Source: Pseudomonadota bacterium
Lineage (GTDB): Bacteria > Bdellovibrionota > Oligoflexia > Oligoflexales > Oligoflexaceae
Assembly: GCA_029556045.1 (NCBI GenBank)
Contig: JAKQGS010000145.1
Location: 1 to 10,032 of the forward strand
Length of the DNA stretch: 10,032 bases
Reading direction: 5' to 3'
Under the pieces are notes generated by a model that was not told the origin of the DNA, ran no database searches, and saw only the letters and a program-made list of their open reading frames with translations. Below are positions 1 through 6,380 of the stretch, piece by piece. Numbering within the stretch: the first letter of the stretch is position 1; each line of letters opens with the position of its first letter. Position numbers and translations under genes: made by a program.

Positions 1-715
1 AGTCAAAGTCCTGGAAAACGGTGAATTTGGAATCCACCCAGATCTCCCCGTCCTGACCAACCCGGCGATCCTCTTCAAAAGCAATGCCACCGGAGCCGGT
101 CGTTTGTTCCACCACCGGTGTTTTATTATAGACTTTGAGACCGACTATGGCGGAAAAAGCTTCCGCTTGAAAACCGCCGATAACCCGCATAAACGGTACC
201 GTGGCATCCCCGAGAGTTTGGGAATAGGCATCCCCCTGAAGGGTGACATCCCTCTCCCGTTCACCAAAAAAAACCGCCGAGACGGCACCACCGAGAATTA
301 TGGGACCCCAGCGAAAGACCGGGCCGGCACCCAGCTCTCGTTGCTGGGAAGTCTCCTGCCAGCGGTACGGTAGAATGCCGTTGCTTGTATAGGCTACATC
401 CCGGGAGGTTTGGGATGAGAACAGGAAGAAATGGGTGCTGTCATTGATGGGTGATACCATTCCCGCCGCAAAAGTCGTTTGGTTCGCATCGCCATCGAAT
501 AGGATCGCATCCGATTTGGCCCGCCCTTCCCAGCGATCCGAGAGATAATTCACCTCCACCTTGGTTTTGGGGGTTACCACAAAACCAAAACCATTCCCCA
601 GGGGACCATCCTGCAAAGCGCGAATTCCGACCGTCTCAACACCATGGGCGTGAGTGGTCCCCAAGAGGGAGCCCATTAGAGTCAGGTAAATCAGGTTTTG
701 CTTTAATGTGGTCAT
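1..715 (-). CDS. Probable exported outer-membrane beta-barrel protein (partial, runs off left edge)
   Basis: An open frame of 238 codons starts at an ATG (713-715) and reaches the window edge without a stop. Residues 1-23 look like a Sec signal peptide: a charged start (MTTLKQN), a hydrophobic stretch and a T-H-A cleavage site before HGVETVG. After that the chain alternates polar and aromatic or aliphatic residues in short strands, for example VEVNYLSDRWEG and FTVFQDFD, broken by Gly/Asp/Asn turns. This is the look of an outer-membrane beta-barrel, with no cytoplasmic-type motif and no CXXCH. The start lies 8 bases after the stop of the upstream cytochrome gene, with only a weak AGAG-like ribosome site inside that gene's end, so translation is probably coupled. 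I do not recognise the family. Export and barrel nature are inferred; the C-terminal half, which would show a closing strand, is outside the window. Confidence 0.7.
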   Translation of the reverse strand, partial: MTTLKQNLIYLTLMGSLLGTTHAHGVETVGIRALQDGPLGNGFGFVVTPKTKVEVNYLSDRWEGRAKSDAILFDGDANQTTFAAGMVSPINDSTHFFLFSSQTSRDVAYTSNGILPYRWQETSQQRELGAGPVFRWGPIILGGAVSAVFFGERERDVTLQGDAYSQTLGDATVPFMRVIGGFQAEAFSAIVGLKVYNKTPVVEQTTGSGGIAFEEDRRVGQDGEIWVDSKFTVFQDFD

Positions 716-723
716 GTTCGGCT

Positions 724-1893
724 CTAATTCAACGGGACTTTTTTCAGGCCTACTATTTTACGCAGCTCCGCCAGGCGCTGCTCAACATCCTCAGGGATAT
801 GGGTACCTGAGCTTCCGGAATACTCCAGCATCACGTTGTCCTCCAGCAGGGCATAGGCTTTTTTGGCATATTCCTGCTCCGGTGCCGCACGAATGGCGGA
901 CTCAAAAAAAACATCGGCCTGAGACAGCCAATAAGAGCGCCCCGCCAGCAGTTCTGTGATTCCCAGCAAGTAATAAGCCTCTCCCGCTTTGACCTTGTCC
1001 TTGGGGCTTTCATCCAGATATTGGCGCAGGAGTGTGGAAGCCTGAATGTAGTAAACCACGCCGCCGCGATCCAATGGGAACTCCATCACCCGTTTGGCCC
1101 GGTCGATATATCCCTTGGCCTGGTCGATAATGGACTTCTTCGTATCGGGTGCGTTTTTCAAATCCGCCAATGATCTTGTCCAATTCACCAGATCCTGCCG
1201 CACCAGAGCGGGTATGCCCTGATTGTCCAGCACTGCGTTCAGAGTTTTGCGGGCGCGTTCCGGGTCATTCTTCACCCGAATCGCAACTGTCAGATATTCC
1301 AGAAAGGGATTCAGCAAAACCACCTGTCCCCGGGGAAAACCGCGTTGCAGAAAGATCCCCTCGTAGGTCTCCAATGCGGCATCGAACTGTCGAGTGGCTA
1401 CCATCAGAAGAGCCTTTTCTTCCGCCGGCAATTTGGCCACTTCCACCCGCTCCAAAAACGACCCCTTGGCTAAATTGGAATCACTTTTTGATGGCATGCG
1501 GGAGTGGCAGGCAATGCAGTTTTCCGTCATGTTGCGCACGATGTACTGCGATTCAAGATAGCGACCCCGCTTAAAATGGCGGTAGGCTTCCTGCGCATCC
1601 TTGGACAGGGAAAAACTATAGAACGCATAACCAGCATCCTTTTGTTGCCCGTGCTTTTTGATGATGTCCGCCTGCTCGGAAACAATCTTGAGACTTTCCT
1701 CAATAACGGCTTTATTTTTACTGTCGGAAAAGTCTTTTTCTGCAATGGACAATGGGAATACCTGATAGATGGCACTGTAGATTTTGACCATCTTTTCCCT
1801 CACGTCGGCACTATTATCAGCAGCCGCCAGCAGATGGGAAACCCCAAAGGAGAACGCCAGTAGGAACAGGATTTTGATAATGCGTCGTTTCAT
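724..1893 (-). CDS. Exported monohaem c-type cytochrome with helical-repeat C-terminus
   Basis: A 389-residue protein with a signal peptide (MKRRIIKILFLLAFSFG, cleavage probably in LLAAA near residue 25) and one covalent haem motif, CIACH, at residues 126-130 (bases 1504-1518). The rest is almost wholly helical and amphipathic. From about residue 150 to the end it looks like TPR-type repeats (AALETYEGIF, ERARKTLNAV, EAYYLLGITELL), so it may be a periplasmic scaffold with a redox site. The ATG at 1893 is preferred over an in-frame GTG at 1899, because AAAGGAG (1899-1905) lies 5 bases before the ATG and overlaps the GTG. It is first in a unit with the barrel-like gene downstream and is divergent from another haem protein. 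The exact redox partner is unknown. No enzyme motif is visible, and the haem's second axial ligand cannot be told from sequence. Confidence 0.85.
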   Translation of the reverse strand: MKRRIIKILFLLAFSFGVSHLLAAADNSADVREKMVKIYSAIYQVFPLSIAEKDFSDSKNKAVIEESLKIVSEQADIIKKHGQQKDAGYAFYSFSLSKDAQEAYRHFKRGRYLESQYIVRNMTENCIACHSRMPSKSDSNLAKGSFLERVEVAKLPAEEKALLMVATRQFDAALETYEGIFLQRGFPRGQVVLLNPFLEYLTVAIRVKNDPERARKTLNAVLDNQGIPALVRQDLVNWTRSLADLKNAPDTKKSIIDQAKGYIDRAKRVMEFPLDRGGVVYYIQASTLLRQYLDESPKDKVKAGEAYYLLGITELLAGRSYWLSQADVFFESAIRAAPEQEYAKKAYALLEDNVMLEYSGSSGTHIPEDVEQRLAELRKIVGLKKVPLN

Positions 1894-1898
1894 ATTCA

Positions 1899-1905
1899 CT
1901 CCTTT
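1899..1905 (-). promoter_or_regulatory. Ribosome binding site deciding the cytochrome start
   Basis: AAAGGAG on the minus strand, with a 5-base spacer (TGAAT) to the ATG at 1893. A GTG six bases upstream of that ATG is in frame but overlaps this site, so it is unlikely to be used. Confidence 0.75.
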
Positions 1906-1976
1906 CAGTCACCCATTTCATGTGGATGCCGGACTGCTGCATCGATTGCGATACGATTGCCATGTTTTGATAAATG

Positions 1977-2006
1977 ATTGTACTATAGCATGCCAAAATA
2001 TGCTAA
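1977..2006 (-). promoter_or_regulatory. Candidate promoter for the cytochrome/outer-membrane unit, overlapping an inverted repeat
   Basis: On the minus strand, TTAGCA (2001-2006) and TACAAT (1977-1982) are separated by 18 bases and point towards the cytochrome gene. The 6-bp inverted repeat TAGCAT / ATGCTA (1986-1991 and 2000-2005, 8-base spacer) lies inside this promoter, where a bound regulator could block or help polymerase. The intergenic space between the divergent genes is 165 bases. The match is to general sigma-70 consensus only, so this is a suggestion. Confidence 0.3.
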
Positions 2007-2058
2007 AACCTTTGTCATATTCTGGCTCGTGCACTTTGATCCATAGGGGGATATCGCC

Positions 2059-2490
2059 GTGTTGCAACGCATTCTTCTGCTGGTAGTCCTCTTCCAATCG
2101 CCCCAGGTTATGGCAGAAGCCGCGCCAACCAAACCGCTACCGATGGCGACGACAGGCAACAAAGCATCACCCAAGTCGATCCAAAAAATGATGCAGGATA
2201 AGCAGGCCCATATGAATCAGGTTTTTGCCAAACTGGTCAGGGGGCAGGTCCCGAAAATTCAAACCGAGGCAGAAACCCTTCGGATGATCAGCGCGGTCAA
2301 TAGTTGGCACATGGCAGAAGACGAGGAGTTCATCCGGTACAACAAGAACTTTCAGGAGGCCCTGCGGACGCTGGAACTGCGGAGTAAAGAGGGTAACCCG
2401 GACGCCACTTACCTGGCTTATATCCAGGTGGGCATGGTGTGTATGCAGTGCCATAAACACGTGCGGGATCAAGGGGCCAACAGCAATTAA
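2059..2490 (+). CDS. Small exported cytochrome c'-like monohaem protein
   Basis: A 143-residue protein. Residues 1-19 form a signal peptide ending V-M-A before EAAP. The remaining chain is predicted helical, with a single haem motif CMQCH at residues 128-132 (bases 2440-2454), only 11 residues from the C-terminus. A C-terminal CXXCH on the last helix, followed by basic residues (KHVRD), is the hallmark of the cytochrome c'/c556 four-helix-bundle group, and the total length fits. That fold carries a five- or six-coordinate haem in the periplasm and is linked to NO/CO binding or electron transfer; the role here is not shown by sequence. The start is GTG: an in-frame stop lies at 2044, and a G-rich ribosome site (GGGGG, 2046-2050) is 8 bases upstream. 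A TTG follows directly at 2062. The gene is divergent from the larger cytochrome. Confidence 0.8.
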   Translation: MLQRILLLVVLFQSPQVMAEAAPTKPLPMATTGNKASPKSIQKMMQDKQAHMNQVFAKLVRGQVPKIQTEAETLRMISAVNSWHMAEDEEFIRYNKNFQEALRTLELRSKEGNPDATYLAYIQVGMVCMQCHKHVRDQGANSN

Positions 2491-2678
2491 CATCTCCCTT
2501 AGGCCCCCCTGACTTCACGCTCTTAATCATCTTGGCATTGACCTTTAATCAGTCAACCGCCTGATATTAAAGCGAATATCATAGGTAGAACCCATAGACG
2601 TATGAATCGGTGCCACCGGTTAGTGGAGCGAACGCCTATGTTCCAAAAAATGCAACCATTTGATTTAAAAGAAAAAAG
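2491..2678. other. Intergenic region, no gene seen
   Basis: Between the cytochrome c'-like gene and the 3' end of the tRNA. It holds a 7-bp perfect inverted repeat, TGATATT / AATATCA (2562-2568 and 2575-2581, 6-base loop). A possible plus-strand sigma-70 pair, TTGACC (2538-2543) and TGATAT (2562-2567) with 18-base spacing, overlaps it, but it points only at the antisense of the tRNA and, further on, the Hsp70 gene. On the tRNA strand a T-rich run (bases 2663-2678) directly follows the tRNA and may help transcript release. No convincing terminator hairpin is seen for the cytochrome gene. Confidence 0.4.
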
Positions 2679-2755
2679 TGGTAGCGAGAGGCGGGATTGA
2701 ACCGCCGACCTCATGATTATGAATCATGCGCTCTAACCATCTGAGCTACCTCGCC
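2679..2755 (-). tRNA. tRNA-Met (anticodon CAT), elongator type
   Basis: A full cloverleaf on the minus strand. The acceptor stem is GGCGAGG with TCTCGCT, with G-U pairs at both ends. The D arm is GCTC/GAGC, the anticodon stem CATGA/TCATG, and the anticodon loop TTCATAA gives CAT (2719-2721). The variable loop has 5 bases. The T stem is GGCGG/CCGCC with loop TTCAATC. The discriminator is A and CCA is encoded (2679-2681). The body resembles elongator tRNA-Met of alphaproteobacteria and lacks initiator features: an initiator would show three G-C pairs at the base of its anticodon stem. A CAT anticodon can also mark tRNA-Ile2 whose C is changed to lysidine; the sequence argues for Met but does not exclude this. 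Confidence 0.93.
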
Positions 2756-2773
2756 ATAGGAAGCAGAAGGGAT

Positions 2774-2802
2774 TGTTTAGTGATTTCTCCCCAAAAAGTC
2801 AA
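2774..2802 (-). promoter_or_regulatory. Promoter of tRNA-Met
   Basis: On the minus strand, TTGACT (2797-2802) and TAAACA (2774-2779) have an exact 17-base spacer. The -10 box ends 18 bases before the first base of the tRNA, a normal leader for a tRNA gene. The -35 box is close to consensus and the -10 box is weaker. Confidence 0.5.
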
Positions 2803-2848
2803 CCATATACCTACCATGTGTGTTCGGGAGAATCAGTAAACTCCCCCC

Positions 2849-2876
2849 TTGAGTTGCCAGGGTGCAGACTTGATAT
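2849..2876 (+). promoter_or_regulatory. Possible promoter of the Hsp70-like gene
   Basis: TTGAGT (2849-2854) and TGATAT (2871-2876) with a 16-base spacer lie about 45 bases before the start codon. Just upstream, GGGAG (2826-2830) and CTCCC (2841-2845) form a short inverted repeat. No heat-shock sigma-32 type sequence is evident. Weak call. Confidence 0.3.
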
Positions 2877-2921
2877 CGAAGGCCAGAATCGTTAAATTGA
2901 ACCATCGATCAGAGGAAATTT

Positions 2922-4193
2922 ATGCGTCCGCACCTTGCCATCGACTTTGGCACATCCAACTCGCTTGTGGTTTTGGTCACCGGCCGAACCTCGGTCACCC
3001 CTCTGGCCATCGACCCGGGAAACGATGATCCCACAATTCTACGCAGTGTGCTCTATTCACCATCCCGCGATGAATGGGAATTCGGACAACAGGCCATCGA
3101 GAGTTATTACCACGGTGGTGCAGAGGGCCGAATATTCCGATCCCTCAAAAAGTTTCTCCCAGACCCCCTATTCACCGGCACACAAGTCCATGGGGTCTAC
3201 CATTCGCGGGAAGAACTCATGGGACGCATGCTGCGAACCATGCGTATGCGGGCAGAAGCAGTCGCAGGAGAGGGGGTCAAGTCCGTGGTATTGGGGCACC
3301 CCGCACTGTTCTCCCGGCAACCCCATCTGCACCAGCAAGCTCTGCAAAGACTGGAAAAAGCGGCTCGACTGGCAGGGTTTACCGATATCGACTTTTGCCC
3401 AGAGCCGATTGCAGCGGCCCACGAGTTTGCGACATCCCTTGAGACCGCCCGGACTGTTTTGATTGCGGACTTTGGGGGAGGTACCAGCGACTTTACCGTC
3501 GTTAAGTTACGCCCCGAAGGGTTTCAGCCCGAAGATGTGCTGGCCCTCGATGGATTGTCGATCGCCGGAGACGCTTTTGACGGCTCGATTATGGAGCATT
3601 CGGTAGCCCCCTCTTTCGGATCGAAGGTGGAATACCGTGTGCCTTTTGGCTCCAATGTCCAACGACTGCCAAAGGCTCTGGTCCGCAAAATGTGCTCTCC
3701 TGCCGATCTATTATTGCTGGGCAGACAGGACTATTTGGAATTTTTCCAAAAGCTGGATGACTGGAGCGTCGGAGAAAATGACGCCCAAAGCCTGGAGCGA
3801 TTACGGCTGCTCGTGGAGGATCGGCAAGGTTACGCTCTTTTCCAAAGCATCGAAGAGGGGAAGAAAGATCTTTCCAGTCATGAGCAGGCTATTATCACCT
3901 ATCAATATCCAGGGATTGATCTACGCTTGCCTTTGCCGCGCAGTGAATTTAATGACTATTCCGCTCCCCTTGTTGGGGCGATCGTGGAATGCCTTGACCG
4001 CACCGTTCTTCAATCCGGTCTTTCTCCTGATCAAATCGACCTGGTATGCTGCACAGGCGGAACAGCCCGGCTCAAAGCCGTTCAGGAGGCCATGATTGCA
4101 CGTTTTGGCGAAGAGCGCCTGCAGCAGCATTTGCCATTTCATGCGGTGGTGCAAGGATTGGCTCACTTTGCGGCCCGCAAAGATCGGGCTTGA
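2922..4193 (+). CDS. Hsp70-family ATPase, YegD-like, without substrate-binding domain
   Basis: A 423-residue cytosolic protein with an actin/Hsp70 nucleotide-binding fold. Phosphate-1 loop LAIDFGTSNS is at 5-14, the SLKKFL segment (position of the catalytic Lys of DnaK) at 74-79, and EPIAAA with the catalytic Glu at 161-166. Phosphate-2 loop DFGGGTSD is at 183-190, GDAFD at 216-220, the EEGKKDLS helix at 311-318 and the adenosine motif CTGGTARL at 377-384. All residues expected for ATP hydrolysis are present. DnaK has about 640 residues; this protein stops at the end of the ATPase domain, so it lacks the peptide-binding beta-sandwich and lid. That fits the YegD group (about 450 residues), whose client and role are unclear. 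The ribosome site AGAGGA (2911-2916) is 5 bases before the ATG. The gene appears to stand alone, with no DnaJ or GrpE nearby. Confidence 0.9.
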   Translation: MRPHLAIDFGTSNSLVVLVTGRTSVTPLAIDPGNDDPTILRSVLYSPSRDEWEFGQQAIESYYHGGAEGRIFRSLKKFLPDPLFTGTQVHGVYHSREELMGRMLRTMRMRAEAVAGEGVKSVVLGHPALFSRQPHLHQQALQRLEKAARLAGFTDIDFCPEPIAAAHEFATSLETARTVLIADFGGGTSDFTVVKLRPEGFQPEDVLALDGLSIAGDAFDGSIMEHSVAPSFGSKVEYRVPFGSNVQRLPKALVRKMCSPADLLLLGRQDYLEFFQKLDDWSVGENDAQSLERLRLLVEDRQGYALFQSIEEGKKDLSSHEQAIITYQYPGIDLRLPLPRSEFNDYSAPLVGAIVECLDRTVLQSGLSPDQIDLVCCTGGTARLKAVQEAMIARFGEERLQQHLPFHAVVQGLAHFAARKDRA

Positions 4194-4593
4194 GCGACTC
4201 TTCAAATGCGGCCTGAGTGTCATCTGCCCTTATGTAATTTTTTAAAATGAAATTTCCAAATTTTGATGAATGCATCGGCAAAAGTTGAAAGACAAAATGT
4301 AGGATTTCCCACATCACCCACGGAGCCGTCAACAAACGAACTTTTTTAAGCTCTAGCGTTTTTCCTCTGTTTTTACATAAGAACACCCACAATTAGACTC
4401 CCCTCTATTTTACGACCTACCGTCCCTGAAAAGGCGAACCCACAATAGGTTTAGGCATTTGGTTAACGCCGACTCGACTCATTCCCATAACCGCAAGCCT
4501 TGTTAACCCAGCTATTATTTGAGTTTTGGAGAGAATCTTGCAGAACAGGCTATCGCCAATGCAAATGGACTTCTCACTTAAGGAGTACTTGTT
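4194..4593. other. 400-base AT-rich gap with no supported gene
   Basis: No reading frame here has both a convincing start and a ribosome site. The longest minus-strand frame runs antisense into the Hsp70 gene. No strong rho-independent terminator follows the Hsp70 stop. The right end holds a sigma-54-like motif (4527-4542), and upstream of it the pair GGTTAAC (4461-4467) / GTTAACC (4502-4508). T-runs at 4244-4249 and 4340-4345 have no clear stem before them. Confidence 0.45.
4527..4542 (+). promoter_or_regulatory. Sigma-54-like promoter motif upstream of the CBS gene
   Basis: TGGAGAG-AATC-TTGCA has the canonical GG (-24) and GC (-12) dinucleotides separated by 10 bases, and matches TTGCA fully, within the 16-base consensus layout TGGCACG-N4-TTGCW. 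Transcription would start near 4553, leaving a leader of about 40 bases with the ribosome site. The -24 half matches in only four of seven positions. No activator gene is in the window. Confidence 0.35.
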
Positions 4594-5037
4594 ATGAAGA
4601 TTTCCGAAGTCATGAGCAAAAAAGTTTCGACCATAAACCTGGGAACAACTCTGCAGGAAGCCGCCGAGAGGATGCGGTCTGAGGATGTCGGTGCTCTACC
4701 GGTGGTTGATCCAGTGTCGGATAAAATCAAAGGGATGTTAACGGATCGGGACATCGTTGTGCGAGCTGCCGCATTGGGTAAAAACCTCGATAAGACCAAA
4801 GCGGAAGAGGCTATGACCGAGAATATACGGTTTGTATTCGAAGATGAGGATATCAGTAAAGCGGCTTCTCACATGAAGGACAAACAAATCCGGCGACTGG
4901 TGGTCCTCAATCGCAACAAACGAATGGTGGGTCTCGTTTCACTGGCGGATCTCGCCAGCAAGAGTCCGGATGAGCATCTATCCGCCAGCGTCATGAAGTC
5001 CGTGGCAGAACCCTCCGTTCACCTCACGGCCCATTAA
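4594..5037 (+). CDS. Two-CBS-domain protein
   Basis: A 147-residue cytosolic protein made almost entirely of one CBS pair (Bateman module). CBS1 covers about residues 5-58, with GALPVVD at 33-39 and GMLTDRDIV at 47-55. CBS2 covers about 72-122, with RRLVVLNRNKRMVGLVSLADLA at 100-121 as its core strand-helix. Such modules bind adenine nucleotides (AMP, ATP, SAM) and usually act as sensors, either alone or by binding another protein. There is no kinase, channel or DNA-binding domain attached. The TDRD at 50-53 is typical of the ribose/phosphate-binding Asp in these proteins. AAGGAG (4580-4585) is 8 bases before the ATG. The gene is convergent with the ATPase gene and separated from it by a shared hairpin terminator. 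It may be under the sigma-54-like site above. Confidence 0.88.
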   Translation: MKISEVMSKKVSTINLGTTLQEAAERMRSEDVGALPVVDPVSDKIKGMLTDRDIVVRAAALGKNLDKTKAEEAMTENIRFVFEDEDISKAASHMKDKQIRRLVVLNRNKRMVGLVSLADLASKSPDEHLSASVMKSVAEPSVHLTAH

Positions 5038-5111
5038 CAGACTTGGGCAGAAAAAACTGCCTCCAATAGTTGCCAGTGTCCTATAGTAATTCATGTGTTC
5101 GATAACGACAA

Positions 5112-5142
5112 AAAATGGCTGACCTTATCAGTCAGCCATTTT
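5112..5142. terminator. Bidirectional rho-independent terminator
   Basis: A perfect 12-bp stem (5112-5123 with 5131-5142, core ATGGCTGAC/GTCAGCCAT) and a 7-base loop CTTATCA. It has A residues on its left flank and T residues at the right end. On the minus strand the stem is followed by a run of T, so it fits as the end of the ATPase transcript. On the plus strand it lies about 75 bases after the CBS stop and can end that transcript too. Confidence 0.85.
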
Positions 5143-5187
5143 ACTTGAAGGGAATTTCGCTTAAGCACGAGCCTCCATGATAAGTCC

Positions 5188-6318
5188 TTAAAATTCACCC
5201 TCTGCAATACGCCGGACATATTCCTGCCACGGTAAAACAAGCACGCCATGATCCAAGGTGCGGACGTTTGGGTCACGGCTAACGATCCATTTATTTTTAA
5301 GGGGGAGCTCCTCCGAAAGGGCATTCAACCCTCGACAATCGTTTTGATTAACTGGGCCTGCTTTGATTTCGATCGCGGTGTGCTCGTCCAATAGGAGATC
5401 TACCTCAAATCCCGACGCACTGCGCCAATAATGGATCTTTGTAAATGCCTTTTCGTAAGTCAGGGCTGCCTGTGTTTCAAGTACAATGAAATGCTCAAAA
5501 GCTGTACCAAACTCCGGCGTTTTTTCGGAAATCGTGCGCCCCAGAAGTGTTTGAGGGATACCACAGTCAAACCAATAGAACTTCGGTGTCATAATGGGGC
5601 GGCGTTTTTTACTATGTGTATAGGGCATCAAATGAAAACCCATTAGTGTGTCTTCCAGGATCTGATAGTATTCGCGGACCGTCTTAGGTGCTAGTCCCAG
5701 ATCCCGAGCGATGTTGGCATAGTTGATAAGTTGGCCGTTGGAATAGGCCGACGTTTCCAAAAACCTGGTAAATGCCGGCAAGTTGCGAACGAGGCCCTCC
5801 GCTTGAATCTCTTCCTTAAGGTATTCTCCGCAATAGTCCTGCATGGCCAGGTTTGGTTCGCTGTCAAACCAAATGGGGGGAAGCCCCCCGACCTGCAAAT
5901 AGCGCATCAGATCGAAATCAGGGATTTCAAGCGATGTCAGAGGTTTTAGAAAAAGGGAACGCAGGCGACCGGCAAGGTTGGTGAGACCCAAACGGCGTAA
6001 TTTGCGCGCACTTGATCCCGACACAATAAATCTATTGCTAGAATTTTCGATTAGCCAATGAATTTCACGCAGAAGCTCCGGAATCAGTTGAATCTCATCC
6101 ACAATGATTGTGGTTTGTTGAGTGGCAAATTCATTTCTCAGAAAAGCAGGCTGGCTACGGTACCGAAAGTAGACGTCAGACTTCAATAAATCGATGGCGT
6201 GGGCATCAGGAAAGGAATGCTTCAATAATGTGCTTTTTCCGGTCCGACGCGGCCCTAAGAGAAGATAGGAACGCCTCTCGTCAAATTTAACCCGCCGTTT
6301 TAAATATATTTTTTCCAT
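5188..6318 (-). CDS. AAA-family ATPase with C-terminal DUF4143
   Basis: A 376-residue protein. It has Walker A GPRRTGKST at 22-30, Walker B TIIVDEIQ at 70-77 and a sensor-like FIVSGSSARKL at 97-107. About residues 195-235 form a winged-helix-like region (NYANIARDLGLAPKTVREYY). The C-terminal DUF4143 has a restriction-nuclease-like layout, GFEVDLLL at 303-310 and AIEIKAG at 315-321. This is a widespread, patchily distributed bacterial family of unknown role; the PD-(D/E)XK-like end suggests nucleic-acid contact, but nuclease activity is not established. Length is normal for the family, so the gene looks intact. The start is supported by GGAGGG (6324-6329) 5 bases before the ATG, and that ribosome site sits inside a 42-bp near-palindrome. 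It stands alone on the minus strand between CBS and carB, with no toxin, antitoxin or methylase beside it. Confidence 0.88.
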   Translation of the reverse strand: MEKIYLKRRVKFDERRSYLLLGPRRTGKSTLLKHSFPDAHAIDLLKSDVYFRYRSQPAFLRNEFATQQTTIIVDEIQLIPELLREIHWLIENSSNRFIVSGSSARKLRRLGLTNLAGRLRSLFLKPLTSLEIPDFDLMRYLQVGGLPPIWFDSEPNLAMQDYCGEYLKEEIQAEGLVRNLPAFTRFLETSAYSNGQLINYANIARDLGLAPKTVREYYQILEDTLMGFHLMPYTHSKKRRPIMTPKFYWFDCGIPQTLLGRTISEKTPEFGTAFEHFIVLETQAALTYEKAFTKIHYWRSASGFEVDLLLDEHTAIEIKAGPVNQNDCRGLNALSEELPLKNKWIVSRDPNVRTLDHGVLVLPWQEYVRRIAEGEF

Positions 6319-6322
6319 AAAA

Positions 6323-6364
6323 ACCCTCCACTACCGAATATCATGATAATCGGGAGTGGAAGGT
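6323..6364 (-). promoter_or_regulatory. 42-bp near-palindrome covering the ATPase ribosome site
   Basis: Centred on TCATGA (6341-6346), 18 of 21 base pairs match with no spacer; in RNA one mismatch becomes a G-U pair. The minus-strand copy contains the ribosome site GGAGGG in its 3' arm. A TATCAT (-10-like, 5 of 6) lies at its centre (6343-6348), with a weak TTGCAG 18 bases upstream. It could be a repressor operator on the promoter, or an RNA hairpin hiding the ribosome site. Confidence 0.6.
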
Positions 6365-6380
6365 CACTGCAAGCGATATG

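Noticed and set aside
451..810. Plus-strand frames over the left edge
   Set aside because: They lie antisense to the partial exported protein and the cytochrome end, and are rich in Pro/Ser/His as expected for shadow frames.
1891..1899. GTG at 1899 as the cytochrome start
   Set aside because: It overlaps the ribosome site; the ATG two codons later has ideal spacing.
2473..2507. GGGGCC / GGCCCC inverted repeat as terminator of the cytochrome c'-like gene
   Set aside because: The 23-base loop is long and no T-run follows.
2580..2640. CATAGG/CCTATG and other small inverted repeats before the tRNA, considered as a small RNA
   Set aside because: Stems are short and scattered, with no promoter and terminator pair framing them.
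4072..4392. Minus-strand 106-codon frame across the end of the Hsp70 gene
   Set aside because: More than a third is antisense to the Hsp70 gene, there is no ribosome site and its residue composition is unlike a real protein.
5045..5062. Short hairpin GGGCAG-A6-CTGCCT after the CBS gene
   Set aside because: The stem is only 5-6 bp with no T-run; the strong terminator at 5112-5142 explains transcript ending better.
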